Positions 44,039 to 52,552 of a stretch of DNA of 64,000 nucleotides are shown here, piece after piece (the first letter of the stretch is position 1; each line of letters opens with the position of its first letter). The DNA lies in NCBI GenBank assembly GCA_964639245.1, contig CAZXCU010000005.1, forward strand, positions 248,001-312,000. The letters run 5' to 3'. The notes below the pieces were generated by a model that was given only the letters and a program-made list of their open reading frames with translations, was not told where the DNA came from and did not search any database. This DNA comes from SB15 sp964639245. GTDB lineage: Bacteria; Chloroflexota; Anaerolineae; Aggregatilineales; J027. The position numbers and the translations under genes are program-made.

Positions 44039-45352
44039 CTACTTGTGAGCAGCAATAGGAAGAGAAGCAAATTTAACTAGACCTTTCTTCTCAAATTGGC
44101 GAAGATATAAATATACATCGTTATAAGGTAAATCATGCTTATCGGCAATTTCCAAGATGGACATTTCCCCTGTAAAGTATCGAGGTACATAATTCATCAG
44201 CCGATTCCATTGGAAGTCGCGCTTTGAGGTTGATTCTATGCCCTTTGAAGGATCCCAAACCGGTTTGTATAGATCATATTTGGGATTGCTCAGGGCAATT
44301 AAGCCATTGAAACAACGCTCCATTGTACAGTTAGTTTCTAGGATATTTATGTAGTCAAGTACCACGCGGACAGATTCTTCCAACTTGTCCACATGAATAT
44401 TATCAGGATTATCATAAGTGGTATGATAGAGTAAAAAAGGCCATCGTGAAAGCGAAATAGTGGGGATTTCGTATCCCGGTGCTTCCCATACGGTTTCGTC
44501 ATTGCCTACACTGGTACGGAAATCATCAATTTCAGGATTCTCCGTATACATCTTTAATACATGCTCAGCGGCCTTATCTAACCATGTATCGCCGTTAAAA
44601 GTGCGCTGGAGAAGTAAGCGGTTGTTATTTCCTAACATTTCTAAAAAGGTACAATATTTGAAGGTTGATCTCAGCGCTTCAGTGCAATTTGCAAGATAAA
44701 AAACCGTTCCAAAATGTTCTGGAGCAATAATCAGACGATAACTGAAATAATTATCCCGTTTTGCTAATTCGCGCATAACCTCAATACCAACAACCACCCC
44801 AGCAAGATCATCATTAGCTTGATAAGCATGACAGTTGTGAGCATTTAAAATAATCGTATCCGTTGTTTTTCCAGGCAAAAAATAATCTAGTACCTTCATT
44901 GTGCTAGACTTAAATCGAGTTTCTAAGTCTACATAGTAAGTACCCTCGGTCAGACTCATCCGCAAATGATGCGGCATACTAAAGCCCCAATCGTTAATAT
45001 GCGGTTTGTAGTAAAGATCACAATGATAGCCATAAGCTGCTGGATAATCGGGTCTTGATGAAACGTGCAAAAGAAGCTCATCTAGGGAAAGAGTTCCCTG
45101 AAAAGACTGAGAGTAGCCAAATACTGCTAAGGGATTTACCATGCCATCAAAAATAAGAAGATTTTCTTTATACAGAGTAGCCTTAACCACTTCCCAACTG
45201 TGCGGAACTACCCATCCATTGTGTTCCATCCCACTGGGATATTCATGAACCGTAAAATCTAGTTCACGGCACAATAATTCAGCGACTTTGTCACTATCGG
45301 GAGAAACAGGCGCCATTGCATGGGGATATAGCTTTTTAATGAGTTCAAGCAT
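44039..45352 (-). CDS. DUF4910 aminopeptidase-like protein with C-terminal winged helix
   Basis: This protein of about 437 residues has an M28-like core seen in polysaccharide-locus proteins (LNAHNCHAYQANDDLAG as metal region, EHFGTVFYLAN, and SVGNDETVWEAPG) and a C-terminal winged-helix tail (ILEIADKHDLPYNDVYLYL). The peptidase-type metal site seems largely kept. The frame is open to GTG 45370, and ATG 45352 is preferred. Such genes often sit in surface-glycan clusters, but their reaction is not established. It is AT-rich. Confidence 0.75.
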   Translation of the reverse strand: MLELIKKLYPHAMAPVSPDSDKVAELLCRELDFTVHEYPSGMEHNGWVVPHSWEVVKATLYKENLLIFDGMVNPLAVFGYSQSFQGTLSLDELLLHVSSRPDYPAAYGYHCDLYYKPHINDWGFSMPHHLRMSLTEGTYYVDLETRFKSSTMKVLDYFLPGKTTDTIILNAHNCHAYQANDDLAGVVVGIEVMRELAKRDNYFSYRLIIAPEHFGTVFYLANCTEALRSTFKYCTFLEMLGNNNRLLLQRTFNGDTWLDKAAEHVLKMYTENPEIDDFRTSVGNDETVWEAPGYEIPTISLSRWPFLLYHTTYDNPDNIHVDKLEESVRVVLDYINILETNCTMERCFNGLIALSNPKYDLYKPVWDPSKGIESTSKRDFQWNRLMNYVPRYFTGEMSILEIADKHDLPYNDVYLYLRQFEKKGLVKFASLPIAAHK

Positions 45353-45405
45353 GATAAAATGCACTTTCACAAAATCAACAAACAGGGAATTCTAAAACAA
45401 TCGTC

Positions 45406-46281
45406 ATGTTTGGTAAACAGGCATTGTGGCGGCGTACCGCCAATCAACTTTATTGGATGGTCACAGAACCGCGTGTATTGGGGGTACGGTTGGCCTGTAC
45501 ATGGGCCTACCTGCGCGAAAAAATGACCCCACACCCCCATTTAACGGAAATCAGCGAGACCGATTTTCAGACTTCGCGGCGCAGTGACCGCCTGTTTATT
45601 TTTGGGTCAGGCACATCCCTCAATACGATTTCTTCGGAGGAATGGGTGCATATTGCCGACTATGATACGTTTGGATTTTCGTTATTCGTGTACCAAAATT
45701 TTGTACGGACGGACTATCATCTGCTGCGCGAATTGTATATCGGGCGGGAATTGGAAAAATCGTTCTGGCTGCCCTATACCGAAGAGTTTGTTCGTTATTT
45801 AGACACAAACCCGCATTTTGAAAACACCATTTTGATTGTACAAGCGGGTTGGCGTTCCCTGACGGTGAATCGGATGATTGCACGGGGGATGCTTCGCAAG
45901 CCGCGCCGTCTGCTGCGCTTTCATACCCTTGAACGCAGCCCCGATGCGCCTCCCTCATTTTCGCTGAAAGAGGGTATTGTTCACGGGGCGGGGACATTAA
46001 TCGATGCGATTAATTTCGGCGTGATTGGCGGATGGAAAGACATTATCCTCACCGGGGTGGATTTGTATGATGGACATTATTTCTGGGAGAAAACCCACGC
46101 TTCCGCCGAAGATTTTGGACGCGACCCGCAGCAAATTCATAACACCGTTCATAATGGTATTATCGAAAATGTGGGGCGCTGGCGCGATATTCTCGCGGAG
46201 CGTGGGATTCGCTTGTGGGTCTATAACCCGAAGTCACTGCTAACTCGCGTGCTGCCCGTTTACACGCCTGACATGCTCTAA
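45406..46281 (+). CDS. MptE/GT42-like protein, copy B
   Basis: The 291-residue paralogue of the protein at 41536 has FIFGSGTSLNTISSEEW for FIFGAGSSLRDVTEEEW, and TLIDAINFGVIGGWKDIIL with GVDLY for the C-terminal block. Base composition here is about 50% GC, unlike the AT-rich copy A. Its last 42 bp overlap the CarH-like gene on the other strand. The function proposal is as for copy A. Confidence 0.65.
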   Translation: MFGKQALWRRTANQLYWMVTEPRVLGVRLACTWAYLREKMTPHPHLTEISETDFQTSRRSDRLFIFGSGTSLNTISSEEWVHIADYDTFGFSLFVYQNFVRTDYHLLRELYIGRELEKSFWLPYTEEFVRYLDTNPHFENTILIVQAGWRSLTVNRMIARGMLRKPRRLLRFHTLERSPDAPPSFSLKEGIVHGAGTLIDAINFGVIGGWKDIILTGVDLYDGHYFWEKTHASAEDFGRDPQQIHNTVHNGIIENVGRWRDILAERGIRLWVYNPKSLLTRVLPVYTPDML

Positions 46282-47628
46282 CTGGGGTTGAAGACGTGCC
46301 ACAAATTCGTTGATGGTGACGGCTTCTTGGGGTGACAAATACTGATGAACTGCCCCTTGTAAAGACTGGGTAAATTCTTGAATCTGGGTTTCATTAATCC
46401 CCTGTCCGGGCAGTGTCATCAAAATCCAGCGCCGCATTTCATCCAGCACCACTGGATCATCATATTCCACCGCCATCACCAGCACCTCTAGCAGGTCATG
46501 CACCACACGCGGGGTTTCCACTCGTTGCCCATTGGTTGAAAAACGCAATAGGGCATTGGTAGCCACACCCTCAATTTCCCCGAAATATTGATGAAAAGCC
46601 GCGAGCGCGGATTCTGTCCGTAAACTGGGTTCTGGCCCACGATACGGCTCTGGGCGTTTTCGTTCAGTGAGCATTTTTTCTAATGTATTGGCGGCACTAA
46701 CCAGATCACTCCCTAAGTAGATGCCCGGCACACGCGTTGTTAATTGGGGCAACAGGCTAAATAACCGTCCTGAATAAGTGAAAATGCTGCGTTTGTGGGT
46801 AGCACGTTCGGTAATGCGGGCGGCTTCAATCACATAGCGGATGCTGGAAACTTGCGTGGCGGAAAGCGTCACGACATCCGGTTGTAAATCCAGCAGGGTT
46901 TCATGAAAACCATCTAAGCCAATATTTTGTCCCAGATAAATGACTTCCCAACCACGCCGCCGCATGAACAGGGACAGCATCAACACCGGAATCTCATGCC
47001 AGTCATGCGCTGCACAACCCACCACCACACGTCCCGTGCGGGTGGGTGCTGCTGCTGCTGCCAACATCGCCAGCAGACGTTCTCGAATCAAGTTGCTGGC
47101 AAAATGTTCTTGCTGAAGGGTGAGGGTGCGGTTTTCCCACGATTCGCCCACCCAGCGCAAAATCGGCAGCAGCAATTTCACACACACATCTTCAATCGGG
47201 TAAATACCAAGTGCATGAGTCAAAATGCGCTGGGCGTGGGTGTAGTCGAACTGCTCGACATCGGCAGTAAATTCATCAAAAAAGTCTTCAAAATAGCCGC
47301 TCGTCATCGGCTCTGCTTGTGCAGCAGAAGATTTGTTGCTCATCACACGCGACTGGCTGTCTAAGTTTTGTGGGAGCTGGTGGTAGAGCAGTTCAACGGC
47401 TTGTTTAATCCTCACCGAAGCATCCACCTGCTGTTTGAGCCAGCGCAGAATCATAATATCGCGTTCAGAATATAAACGATGTCCTTGCACATCCCGTTTC
47501 GGTTTCGGGATGTTATAGCGGCGTTCCCAAGCACGCAGAGTCGCCGGGTCAACGTCAGTTTGTTGTGCCACTGCCCGGATATTGAATACCGGATCATCGG
47601 GATAATTTAAGAAGGGTTCGCCAGTCAT
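46240..47628 (-). CDS. carH: CarH-like MerR-family B12-binding transcriptional regulator
   Basis: The 462-residue protein has an N-terminal MerR helix-turn-helix (LRAWERRYNIPKPKRDVQGH), a B12-cap helix bundle with W164-x9-E174-H175 (the light-sensing W..EH motif of CarH), and a B12-binding domain with D209-W210-H211 in place of DxH. CarH binds adenosylcobalamin in the dark as a DNA-bound tetramer, and light breaks it apart. About 130 extra residues follow the B12 domain, longer than typical CarH. The gene is divergent from the carotenoid genes, with 11-bp repeats in between. Confidence 0.88.
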   Translation of the reverse strand: MTGEPFLNYPDDPVFNIRAVAQQTDVDPATLRAWERRYNIPKPKRDVQGHRLYSERDIMILRWLKQQVDASVRIKQAVELLYHQLPQNLDSQSRVMSNKSSAAQAEPMTSGYFEDFFDEFTADVEQFDYTHAQRILTHALGIYPIEDVCVKLLLPILRWVGESWENRTLTLQQEHFASNLIRERLLAMLAAAAAPTRTGRVVVGCAAHDWHEIPVLMLSLFMRRRGWEVIYLGQNIGLDGFHETLLDLQPDVVTLSATQVSSIRYVIEAARITERATHKRSIFTYSGRLFSLLPQLTTRVPGIYLGSDLVSAANTLEKMLTERKRPEPYRGPEPSLRTESALAAFHQYFGEIEGVATNALLRFSTNGQRVETPRVVHDLLEVLVMAVEYDDPVVLDEMRRWILMTLPGQGINETQIQEFTQSLQGAVHQYLSPQEAVTINEFVARLQPQLEHVRRVNGQHAS

Positions 47629-47670
47629 ATTTGCCCCACAAGCTACCAGTAAGCGTCATCAGCTATCATT

Positions 47671-47700
47671 ACTATACAGCATTTGTCTAAAATTTGGTAA
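47671..47700 (-). promoter_or_regulatory. Candidate promoter of the CarH-like gene
   Basis: The -10 TATAGT (47676-47671) has, 18 bp upstream, TTACCA (47700-47695) on the minus strand. The candidate operator covers the -35 side, so the regulator may repress its own synthesis. Confidence 0.5.
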
Positions 47701-47713
47701 TACTTTGTGTATT
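47681..47713 (-). promoter_or_regulatory. Candidate CarH operator: three 11-bp direct repeats
   Basis: Read on the minus strand, AATACACAAAG, TATTACCAAAT and TTTAGACAAAT follow one another without gap. Each has T at position 3 and ACA (CCA in the middle one) at positions 6-8, the pattern nnTnnACAnn described for CarH operators. They lie in the divergent region between the regulator and crtYcd. Confidence 0.7.
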
Positions 47714-47770
47714 TTAGCGCCCTCTACGCAAATGTGACCAACTTTGCTATGGTTTTGAAAAGGAGCGTCC

Positions 47771-48571
47771 ATGACCTATCTGAATTTCTTGATTTTGTTC
47801 GTGATTTTGCCAGCCATCGGGCTGTATTTTTTGTTTCGTCACCATCTTAATCGTCGATGGTGGCAGTGTATCGGAGCGCTGTGTGTGGTGGCGGTGGTTT
47901 GGACAACCCCTTGGGATAATTATCTTGTCGCAAGCGGTGTGTGGTGGTACGACGAAGACCTTGTATTGAATATTATCATCGGGTATGTTCCCTTAGAGGA
48001 ATACGCTTTTTTTGTATTACAAACCATCTTGACCAGTATTTTGTTCGCGGGTATTTTGGCCTATACCCCTGAACCCAAACAACCTTTTCGCGCATGGTCA
48101 ATTTTTCCGTCTGTTGGGTTGGTGACGGCCCTTACGCTGCTGGTGCTGGCGATGCTTCTAAGCGGCGAACAAAAATACAATTATCTAATTTTGGAGCTTG
48201 GCTGGCTGGCCTTACTGCCTTTTGCCACCCAATGGTTGTTTGGTTTGGACATCATCGTGTATCGCTGGAAAGCATTTTTGCCCGCCGTACTGATTCCAAC
48301 TTTATGGCTGACCGCGATGGACTCGATTGCCATTGGGGCGGGTACATGGTCTATTAGCGAGGAGCAGACGATAGGCATTCTATTGGGTGGGCGTGTACCC
48401 ATTGAAGAAGGCATTTTTTTCCTGATTACCAATCTGCTCATTGTACAAGGCATGACTCTGTTTTATATGCCAGAATCGTGGAAGCGGGCTGAGCATTTAC
48501 GGCAACGGTGGCGGAATACCCCATTTCGCACATTAATTCTGGGTAAGAAATTAAACAAATCCTTAGAATAG
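47771..48571 (+). CDS. crtYcd: Lycopene cyclase, CrtYcd-type fused domains
   Basis: The 266-residue membrane protein of about seven helices is built of two related halves. Each has a charged motif before a helix pair: GYVPLEEYAFF in the first half and GGRVPIEEGIFF in the second, with PWDNYLVASGVWWY and DSIAIGAGTWSI before them. This is the CrtYc+CrtYd fused form of lycopene beta-cyclase, found as heterodimer subunits in some Gram-positives. AAGGAG lies 4 bp before the ATG (47771). It heads the carotenoid genes. Confidence 0.9.
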   Translation: MTYLNFLILFVILPAIGLYFLFRHHLNRRWWQCIGALCVVAVVWTTPWDNYLVASGVWWYDEDLVLNIIIGYVPLEEYAFFVLQTILTSILFAGILAYTPEPKQPFRAWSIFPSVGLVTALTLLVLAMLLSGEQKYNYLILELGWLALLPFATQWLFGLDIIVYRWKAFLPAVLIPTLWLTAMDSIAIGAGTWSISEEQTIGILLGGRVPIEEGIFFLITNLLIVQGMTLFYMPESWKRAEHLRQRWRNTPFRTLILGKKLNKSLE

Positions 48572-48593
48572 CTTGTGCAAATATTAGACAAAG
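48572..48593 (+). promoter_or_regulatory. Second candidate CarH operator at the crtI promoter
   Basis: CTTGTGCAAAT and ATTAGACAAAG are adjacent 11-mers with T at position 3 and GCA/ACA at 6-8. The 9-mer TTAGACAAA is identical to one in the first operator (opposite strand). The repeats cover the -35 and spacer of the crtI promoter. Confidence 0.5.
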
Positions 48594-48602
48594 TGATATA
48601 CT
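48573..48602 (+). promoter_or_regulatory. Candidate promoter of crtI-crtB
   Basis: TTGTGC (48573-48578), an 18-bp spacer and TATACT (48597-48602) lie about 30 bp before the crtI ATG, giving crtI and crtB their own start in addition to read-through from crtYcd. An imperfect palindrome (TGATATA/TATATCA) straddles the -10. Confidence 0.6.
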
Positions 48603-48632
48603 CACTTTATATCAGCATACAGGTATTCAACA

Positions 48633-50114
48633 ATGACATCAGTGGTCATCATTGGCGCGGGGATGGGCGGCTTGGCAACTGCCCTGCGCCTTGCACATCA
48701 GGGTTTTCAGGTCACGGTCTTAGAAAAACAACCCCGACCCGGCGGGCGTAGCAGTGTTTTGCAGGAAAACGGCTTTCGGATGGATATGGGCCCGACCATC
48801 CTTGTGATGAAAGAGGTTTTTGATGAACTCTATCAATCGCTTGGGCGGGACATTAACGAATGTTTGCACTTTACTCAGCTTGACCCAAATTACCGCGTTT
48901 ATTTCCATGATGACACCTTTGTTGATTTGTTCAGCAACATGGCACAGCTTGCCAGCGAAGTTGAGAAAATTGAACCCGGTGCTGCCGAAAATTTATTCCG
49001 CTTCATCGGTTCAGCCGCCAAAAAATATCAACTGGGCATGGATTTTGTGGTTCGGAACTATGAAAACTTCACCGATTTAGCCAACCCAATTGCGGGTATC
49101 CGTTTGTTGCAAACCAACTCCCACCAGCGCCTGTATGATCAAGTGGGGTCGTTTTTCCAGAGCGACAAACTCCGCAAAGCCTTTTCCTTTCACTCGATGT
49201 TTTTGGGCTTGTCGCCGTTTGAATCGCTGGCAATGTACAGCCTCATTACCTATGCTGACCTTGCGCTGGGAATGTGGTATCCGCGGGGGGGAATTTACAG
49301 CATCATTGAGGATATGCTGCGAATTGCGGCGGAAATGAACATTGAAATCCGCACCAATGCACCCGTTTCTAAAATCGAAATAGATTATGGCAAAGTGACG
49401 GGTGTTCGGCTGGAAAATGGCGAATTTATCAACGCCGATTTGGTCGTGTCCAATGCCGATTTGCCGTATACCTACAAAAATCTGGTGGACAGCCGCTACC
49501 GCAAACACTATCCCGATAAAAAGCTGGATAAGATGGACTATGCCTGTTCAGGATATTTGCTGTATTTAGGCATCAACAAAACCTATGACCATGTGCGGCA
49601 TCAAGCCCTGTATTTCAGTGAAGATTACCGCGCCAACTTGGACTCCATTTTTGTGGACAAGGTGCTGCCGCAGGACATTTCATTCCATATGAATATCCCC
49701 ACCGTCAGCGACCCTAGCCTTGCGCCACGCGGTCATAGTCTGGTGTATTTACTTGCGCCGATGCCGAATTTATCTGCGAATGTGGATTGGGGCGCTGCCG
49801 CGCCGCGTGTCCGTGAACAACTTTTAGATAAACTGGAAACGGTTTTAGACCCCGACATTCGCCAGCATATTGTCTGGGAACGTGAATTTACCCCTGTAGA
49901 TTTTGAGAAAAATTACAACGCGGTGTTAGGGACGGCCTTCGGGTCGCTCTCACAGGGATTTTTCCAATCATCATATTTCCGTCCCCACAACCAAGCCTAT
50001 GACATTGAAGGACTGTATTTTGTGGGGCAGGGTACCTATCCCGGCATTGGAATGCCGATGGTGTTGTTGTCTGCACGTTTAGTCTCCGAGAGGATTGGTG
50101 AAGCATGGCTATAA
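48633..50114 (+). CDS. crtI: Phytoene desaturase
   Basis: The 493-residue FAD enzyme opens with the dinucleotide loop VIIGAGMGGLATALRLAHQG and PGGRSSVLQENGFRMDMGP, and ends with the CrtI signature region YFVGQGTYPGIGMP. It desaturates phytoene toward lycopene. Length is normal. The stop region overlaps the crtB start by 10 bp. Closely related desaturases and ketolases share these motifs, but the neighbours crtB and crtYcd favour phytoene. Confidence 0.93.
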   Translation: MTSVVIIGAGMGGLATALRLAHQGFQVTVLEKQPRPGGRSSVLQENGFRMDMGPTILVMKEVFDELYQSLGRDINECLHFTQLDPNYRVYFHDDTFVDLFSNMAQLASEVEKIEPGAAENLFRFIGSAAKKYQLGMDFVVRNYENFTDLANPIAGIRLLQTNSHQRLYDQVGSFFQSDKLRKAFSFHSMFLGLSPFESLAMYSLITYADLALGMWYPRGGIYSIIEDMLRIAAEMNIEIRTNAPVSKIEIDYGKVTGVRLENGEFINADLVVSNADLPYTYKNLVDSRYRKHYPDKKLDKMDYACSGYLLYLGINKTYDHVRHQALYFSEDYRANLDSIFVDKVLPQDISFHMNIPTVSDPSLAPRGHSLVYLLAPMPNLSANVDWGAAAPRVREQLLDKLETVLDPDIRQHIVWEREFTPVDFEKNYNAVLGTAFGSLSQGFFQSSYFRPHNQAYDIEGLYFVGQGTYPGIGMPMVLLSARLVSERIGEAWL

Positions 50115-51013
50115 GAGAACACAGTAGCACATTTCCTTTAGTCTTAAATCTACAACATGACCTTGCCGCCGATTATGCTGTTTGCCGGGAGATTATGCAG
50201 GCCGCGAGCAAAAATTACACCTTTGCGAGTATGTTTTTGCCTGTTGAAAAACGTCCGCATGTTGAAGCCCTGTACGCCGTGATGCGTGTCGGTGATGACC
50301 GTGTAGATGTCGCCCATACAGGTTTTTCTTCGCCTTTGGAAGCCATCAAAGATTGGGAATCGAGTTATTGGCGAGCCTTTGAAACTGGCGAGAGCGATGA
50401 ACCGGTGCTGCGGGCTTATCTTGATACCTGTCAAAAATTTGATATTTCGCCCGATTTACTTGCCCCCTATTTCCGCGCCATGATGGAAGACCTCACCTTA
50501 ACACGCTTCCAAACTTATGATGATCTTGTGCATTATATGGAAGGTAGCGCCATGACCGTCGGACGGGTGATGGTGCATATTTTAGGCACAAAATCGCGTC
50601 GTGTACGGGATGCCTTTCCTTCGGCAGATGCGCTTTCGATTGCCATGCAGTTGAGCAATTTCTGGCGGGACATCGGGCAAGATTGGGGCATTGGGCGGGT
50701 GTACATCCCCCAAGAAGATTTGCAGCAGTTTGGGTATTCTGAAGCAGAAATTGCCGCCGGAGTCATTAACCAGCATTTAATTGACCTGCTGGAATTTCAA
50801 ATTGCCCGTACCGAAACGTACTACCAGCAGGCACGGGAAGGCATCCAAATTCTGGCTTCCGGTCAATGGGGGGTGATGTGCGGATTAGAAATTTACCGCG
50901 CAATTCTCATGGGAATCCGCCGCAATCAGTATGATGTTTTTACCCATCGGGCTGGCACGACCACCTTACAAAAGTTATCGCTGGTTGCCCGGGCGCGCTG
51001 GGAAACCTTGTAA
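50105..51013 (+). CDS. crtB: Phytoene synthase
   Basis: The 302-residue squalene/phytoene synthase family protein has the first aspartate motif DDRVD, the second in LSNFWRDIGQDWGIGRVYIP, and a typical helical bundle. It joins two geranylgeranyl diphosphates head to head. It overlaps crtI by 10 bp, so the two are translated together. No GGPP synthase gene is in the window. Confidence 0.94.
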   Translation: MAIREHSSTFPLVLNLQHDLAADYAVCREIMQAASKNYTFASMFLPVEKRPHVEALYAVMRVGDDRVDVAHTGFSSPLEAIKDWESSYWRAFETGESDEPVLRAYLDTCQKFDISPDLLAPYFRAMMEDLTLTRFQTYDDLVHYMEGSAMTVGRVMVHILGTKSRRVRDAFPSADALSIAMQLSNFWRDIGQDWGIGRVYIPQEDLQQFGYSEAEIAAGVINQHLIDLLEFQIARTETYYQQAREGIQILASGQWGVMCGLEIYRAILMGIRRNQYDVFTHRAGTTTLQKLSLVARARWETL

Positions 51014-51126
51014 AGTTTGGCAGAATTTATTCGCTCAATTTCGGTAACTTAACCAACCTTTGCGTTCTACTTAATAGTTATCCCCTATGATGAGTTTAAC
51101 AGTCCAATGAGTAGGGGATTGAAAAT

Positions 51127-51423
51127 TTGGTCTTTAGCTTACCTGTCCTAACCGCAAAATACATCCTCGATGGATGGGATGTCATTGAAGAAACCGACAC
51201 GGTAGTCACATTGAAAAAAACGGTACGTTTCAAGCGGCGTTTACTTGCCTTCACGCTGCTCTCTCTGTGGGTCAGTCTCGTGATTGTTTGGTGGCTCGGT
51301 TTGGTAACATTAATTGGTTCGCTAATTTTGTTGCGGCGCTGGTGGCGACAGGAATCCCGTCAGCGTGTCCAGTTAATTGTTCAAGCGGATGGCAGCGTGG
51401 ATAGGCTTGAACTTTTCGCCTGA
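51127..51423 (+). CDS. Small two-helix membrane protein
   Basis: The 98-residue protein starts at TTG with AGGGGA upstream. A short soluble start (YILDGWDVIEETDTVVTL) is followed by one or two membrane helices (about 41-70) and a positively charged turn, then a short beta tail. No family recognised. It lies 45 bp before the lipoprotein gene at 51469. Confidence 0.6.
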   Translation: MVFSLPVLTAKYILDGWDVIEETDTVVTLKKTVRFKRRLLAFTLLSLWVSLVIVWWLGLVTLIGSLILLRRWWRQESRQRVQLIVQADGSVDRLELFA

Positions 51424-51468
51424 ACCGCGTATTGTTAAGAGCAGTCGCTTCATAAATGGAGTACGCAA

Positions 51469-52542
51469 GTGCGCCGATTTGGGCTGCTCATCGGGTTGAT
51501 GTGGTTCATCGCAGCGTGCGGGGCGGATGCTGCGCCGCAAGTTGTCGTGATTCCTTCAGCGACAGCCTCGGCAACACAAACCACCCGCACCCCCACCCTA
51601 TTACCCACCGTGGTGATTCCGCCGACCATTACCCTTGCTCCTACCAACACGCGGATTCCCCCCTCAGCAGGGGGCGCAACCCCCACCAGCCCCTTAAAAC
51701 CGACCTTTACACCGGCCCCCGCAACGGAAACCGCTACCCGCCTGCCGACCCAGATTGGCTTGGAAATTGAATATTTTATCACCAACACCAGCGATCCCGC
51801 CTCCAGCGAAACTTTAACCCTGTTCTGGCGTATTAATGGAGCAGAAGAAGGGCGCATTTTCCGCCTAGATGCAGAAGATGAACGGATTCAGGTCTGGGAT
51901 GTTCCCGCCGAAGGGCGTTTGACCGTCAGCACCCGTTCAGAAGAAACACCGGGCGAAGTGGCCCGTTTTTTGCTGCAAGCCGAAGTCAACGACAGTATAG
52001 CGGAGGAAATTTTAGAAATTCCGTTGGGGTGTCCGTTCTTCTGGTTTTTTGCGCCTGCACCGACTTTTTGCCCCGCTGCCCCGCCGCTTCCGACCTTTCA
52101 AGTTGAACAGCGTTTTGAGGCAGGCCTTATGATCTGGGTGGAAAGCCGCGATGAAATTTACGTGATGTTTAACGATGGGACGTTGCCTGCGTGGATAACC
52201 ATGCCGGATAATTTTCAGGAAGGGGATGCCGAACTGGATGAATCACTTGTTCCACCGCCTGACCGATTGCAACCCCGACGCGGTTTTGGCTTGGTCTGGC
52301 GTGAGACTCCTGAGGTGCAGCAACGTTTGGGGTGGGCGCTTGCTCCCGAATTTGGCTATGATGGTATGATACAAGCATCTGGCGTGGAAGAAACCGAAAC
52401 GATTACCCTGCGCTTGCTAGATGGTGGTATCCTAACCCTTGAGCCGGCGGGAGAAGGATGGGCGATTTTGCCACCAAGCGCGGTTGGGACACCTCCCCCT
52501 GAATTACTGAGCCAAACGCCAACCCTAGAAAGCACACCCTAA
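51469..52542 (+). CDS. Lipoprotein with Thr/Pro-rich linker
   Basis: The 357-residue lipoprotein starts at GTG 51469, 7 bp after GGAG. Lipobox FIAAC is near residue 17, a Thr/Pro linker spans about 25-90, then an outer beta-rich domain (about 95-340) with an Ig-like first part and LGCPFFWFFAPAPTFCP in the middle. No enzyme motif seen. The stop is 10 bp before the site-2 protease gene. Confidence 0.7.
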   Translation: MRRFGLLIGLMWFIAACGADAAPQVVVIPSATASATQTTRTPTLLPTVVIPPTITLAPTNTRIPPSAGGATPTSPLKPTFTPAPATETATRLPTQIGLEIEYFITNTSDPASSETLTLFWRINGAEEGRIFRLDAEDERIQVWDVPAEGRLTVSTRSEETPGEVARFLLQAEVNDSIAEEILEIPLGCPFFWFFAPAPTFCPAAPPLPTFQVEQRFEAGLMIWVESRDEIYVMFNDGTLPAWITMPDNFQEGDAELDESLVPPPDRLQPRRGFGLVWRETPEVQQRLGWALAPEFGYDGMIQASGVEETETITLRLLDGGILTLEPAGEGWAILPPSAVGTPPPELLSQTPTLESTP

Positions 52543-52552
52543 AGGGACAACC

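Noticed and set aside
38690..46281. A complete pseudaminic-acid pathway
   Set aside because: Only PseB, PseC and a PseH-like enzyme are present. PseG, PseI and PseF homologues were not seen in the window.
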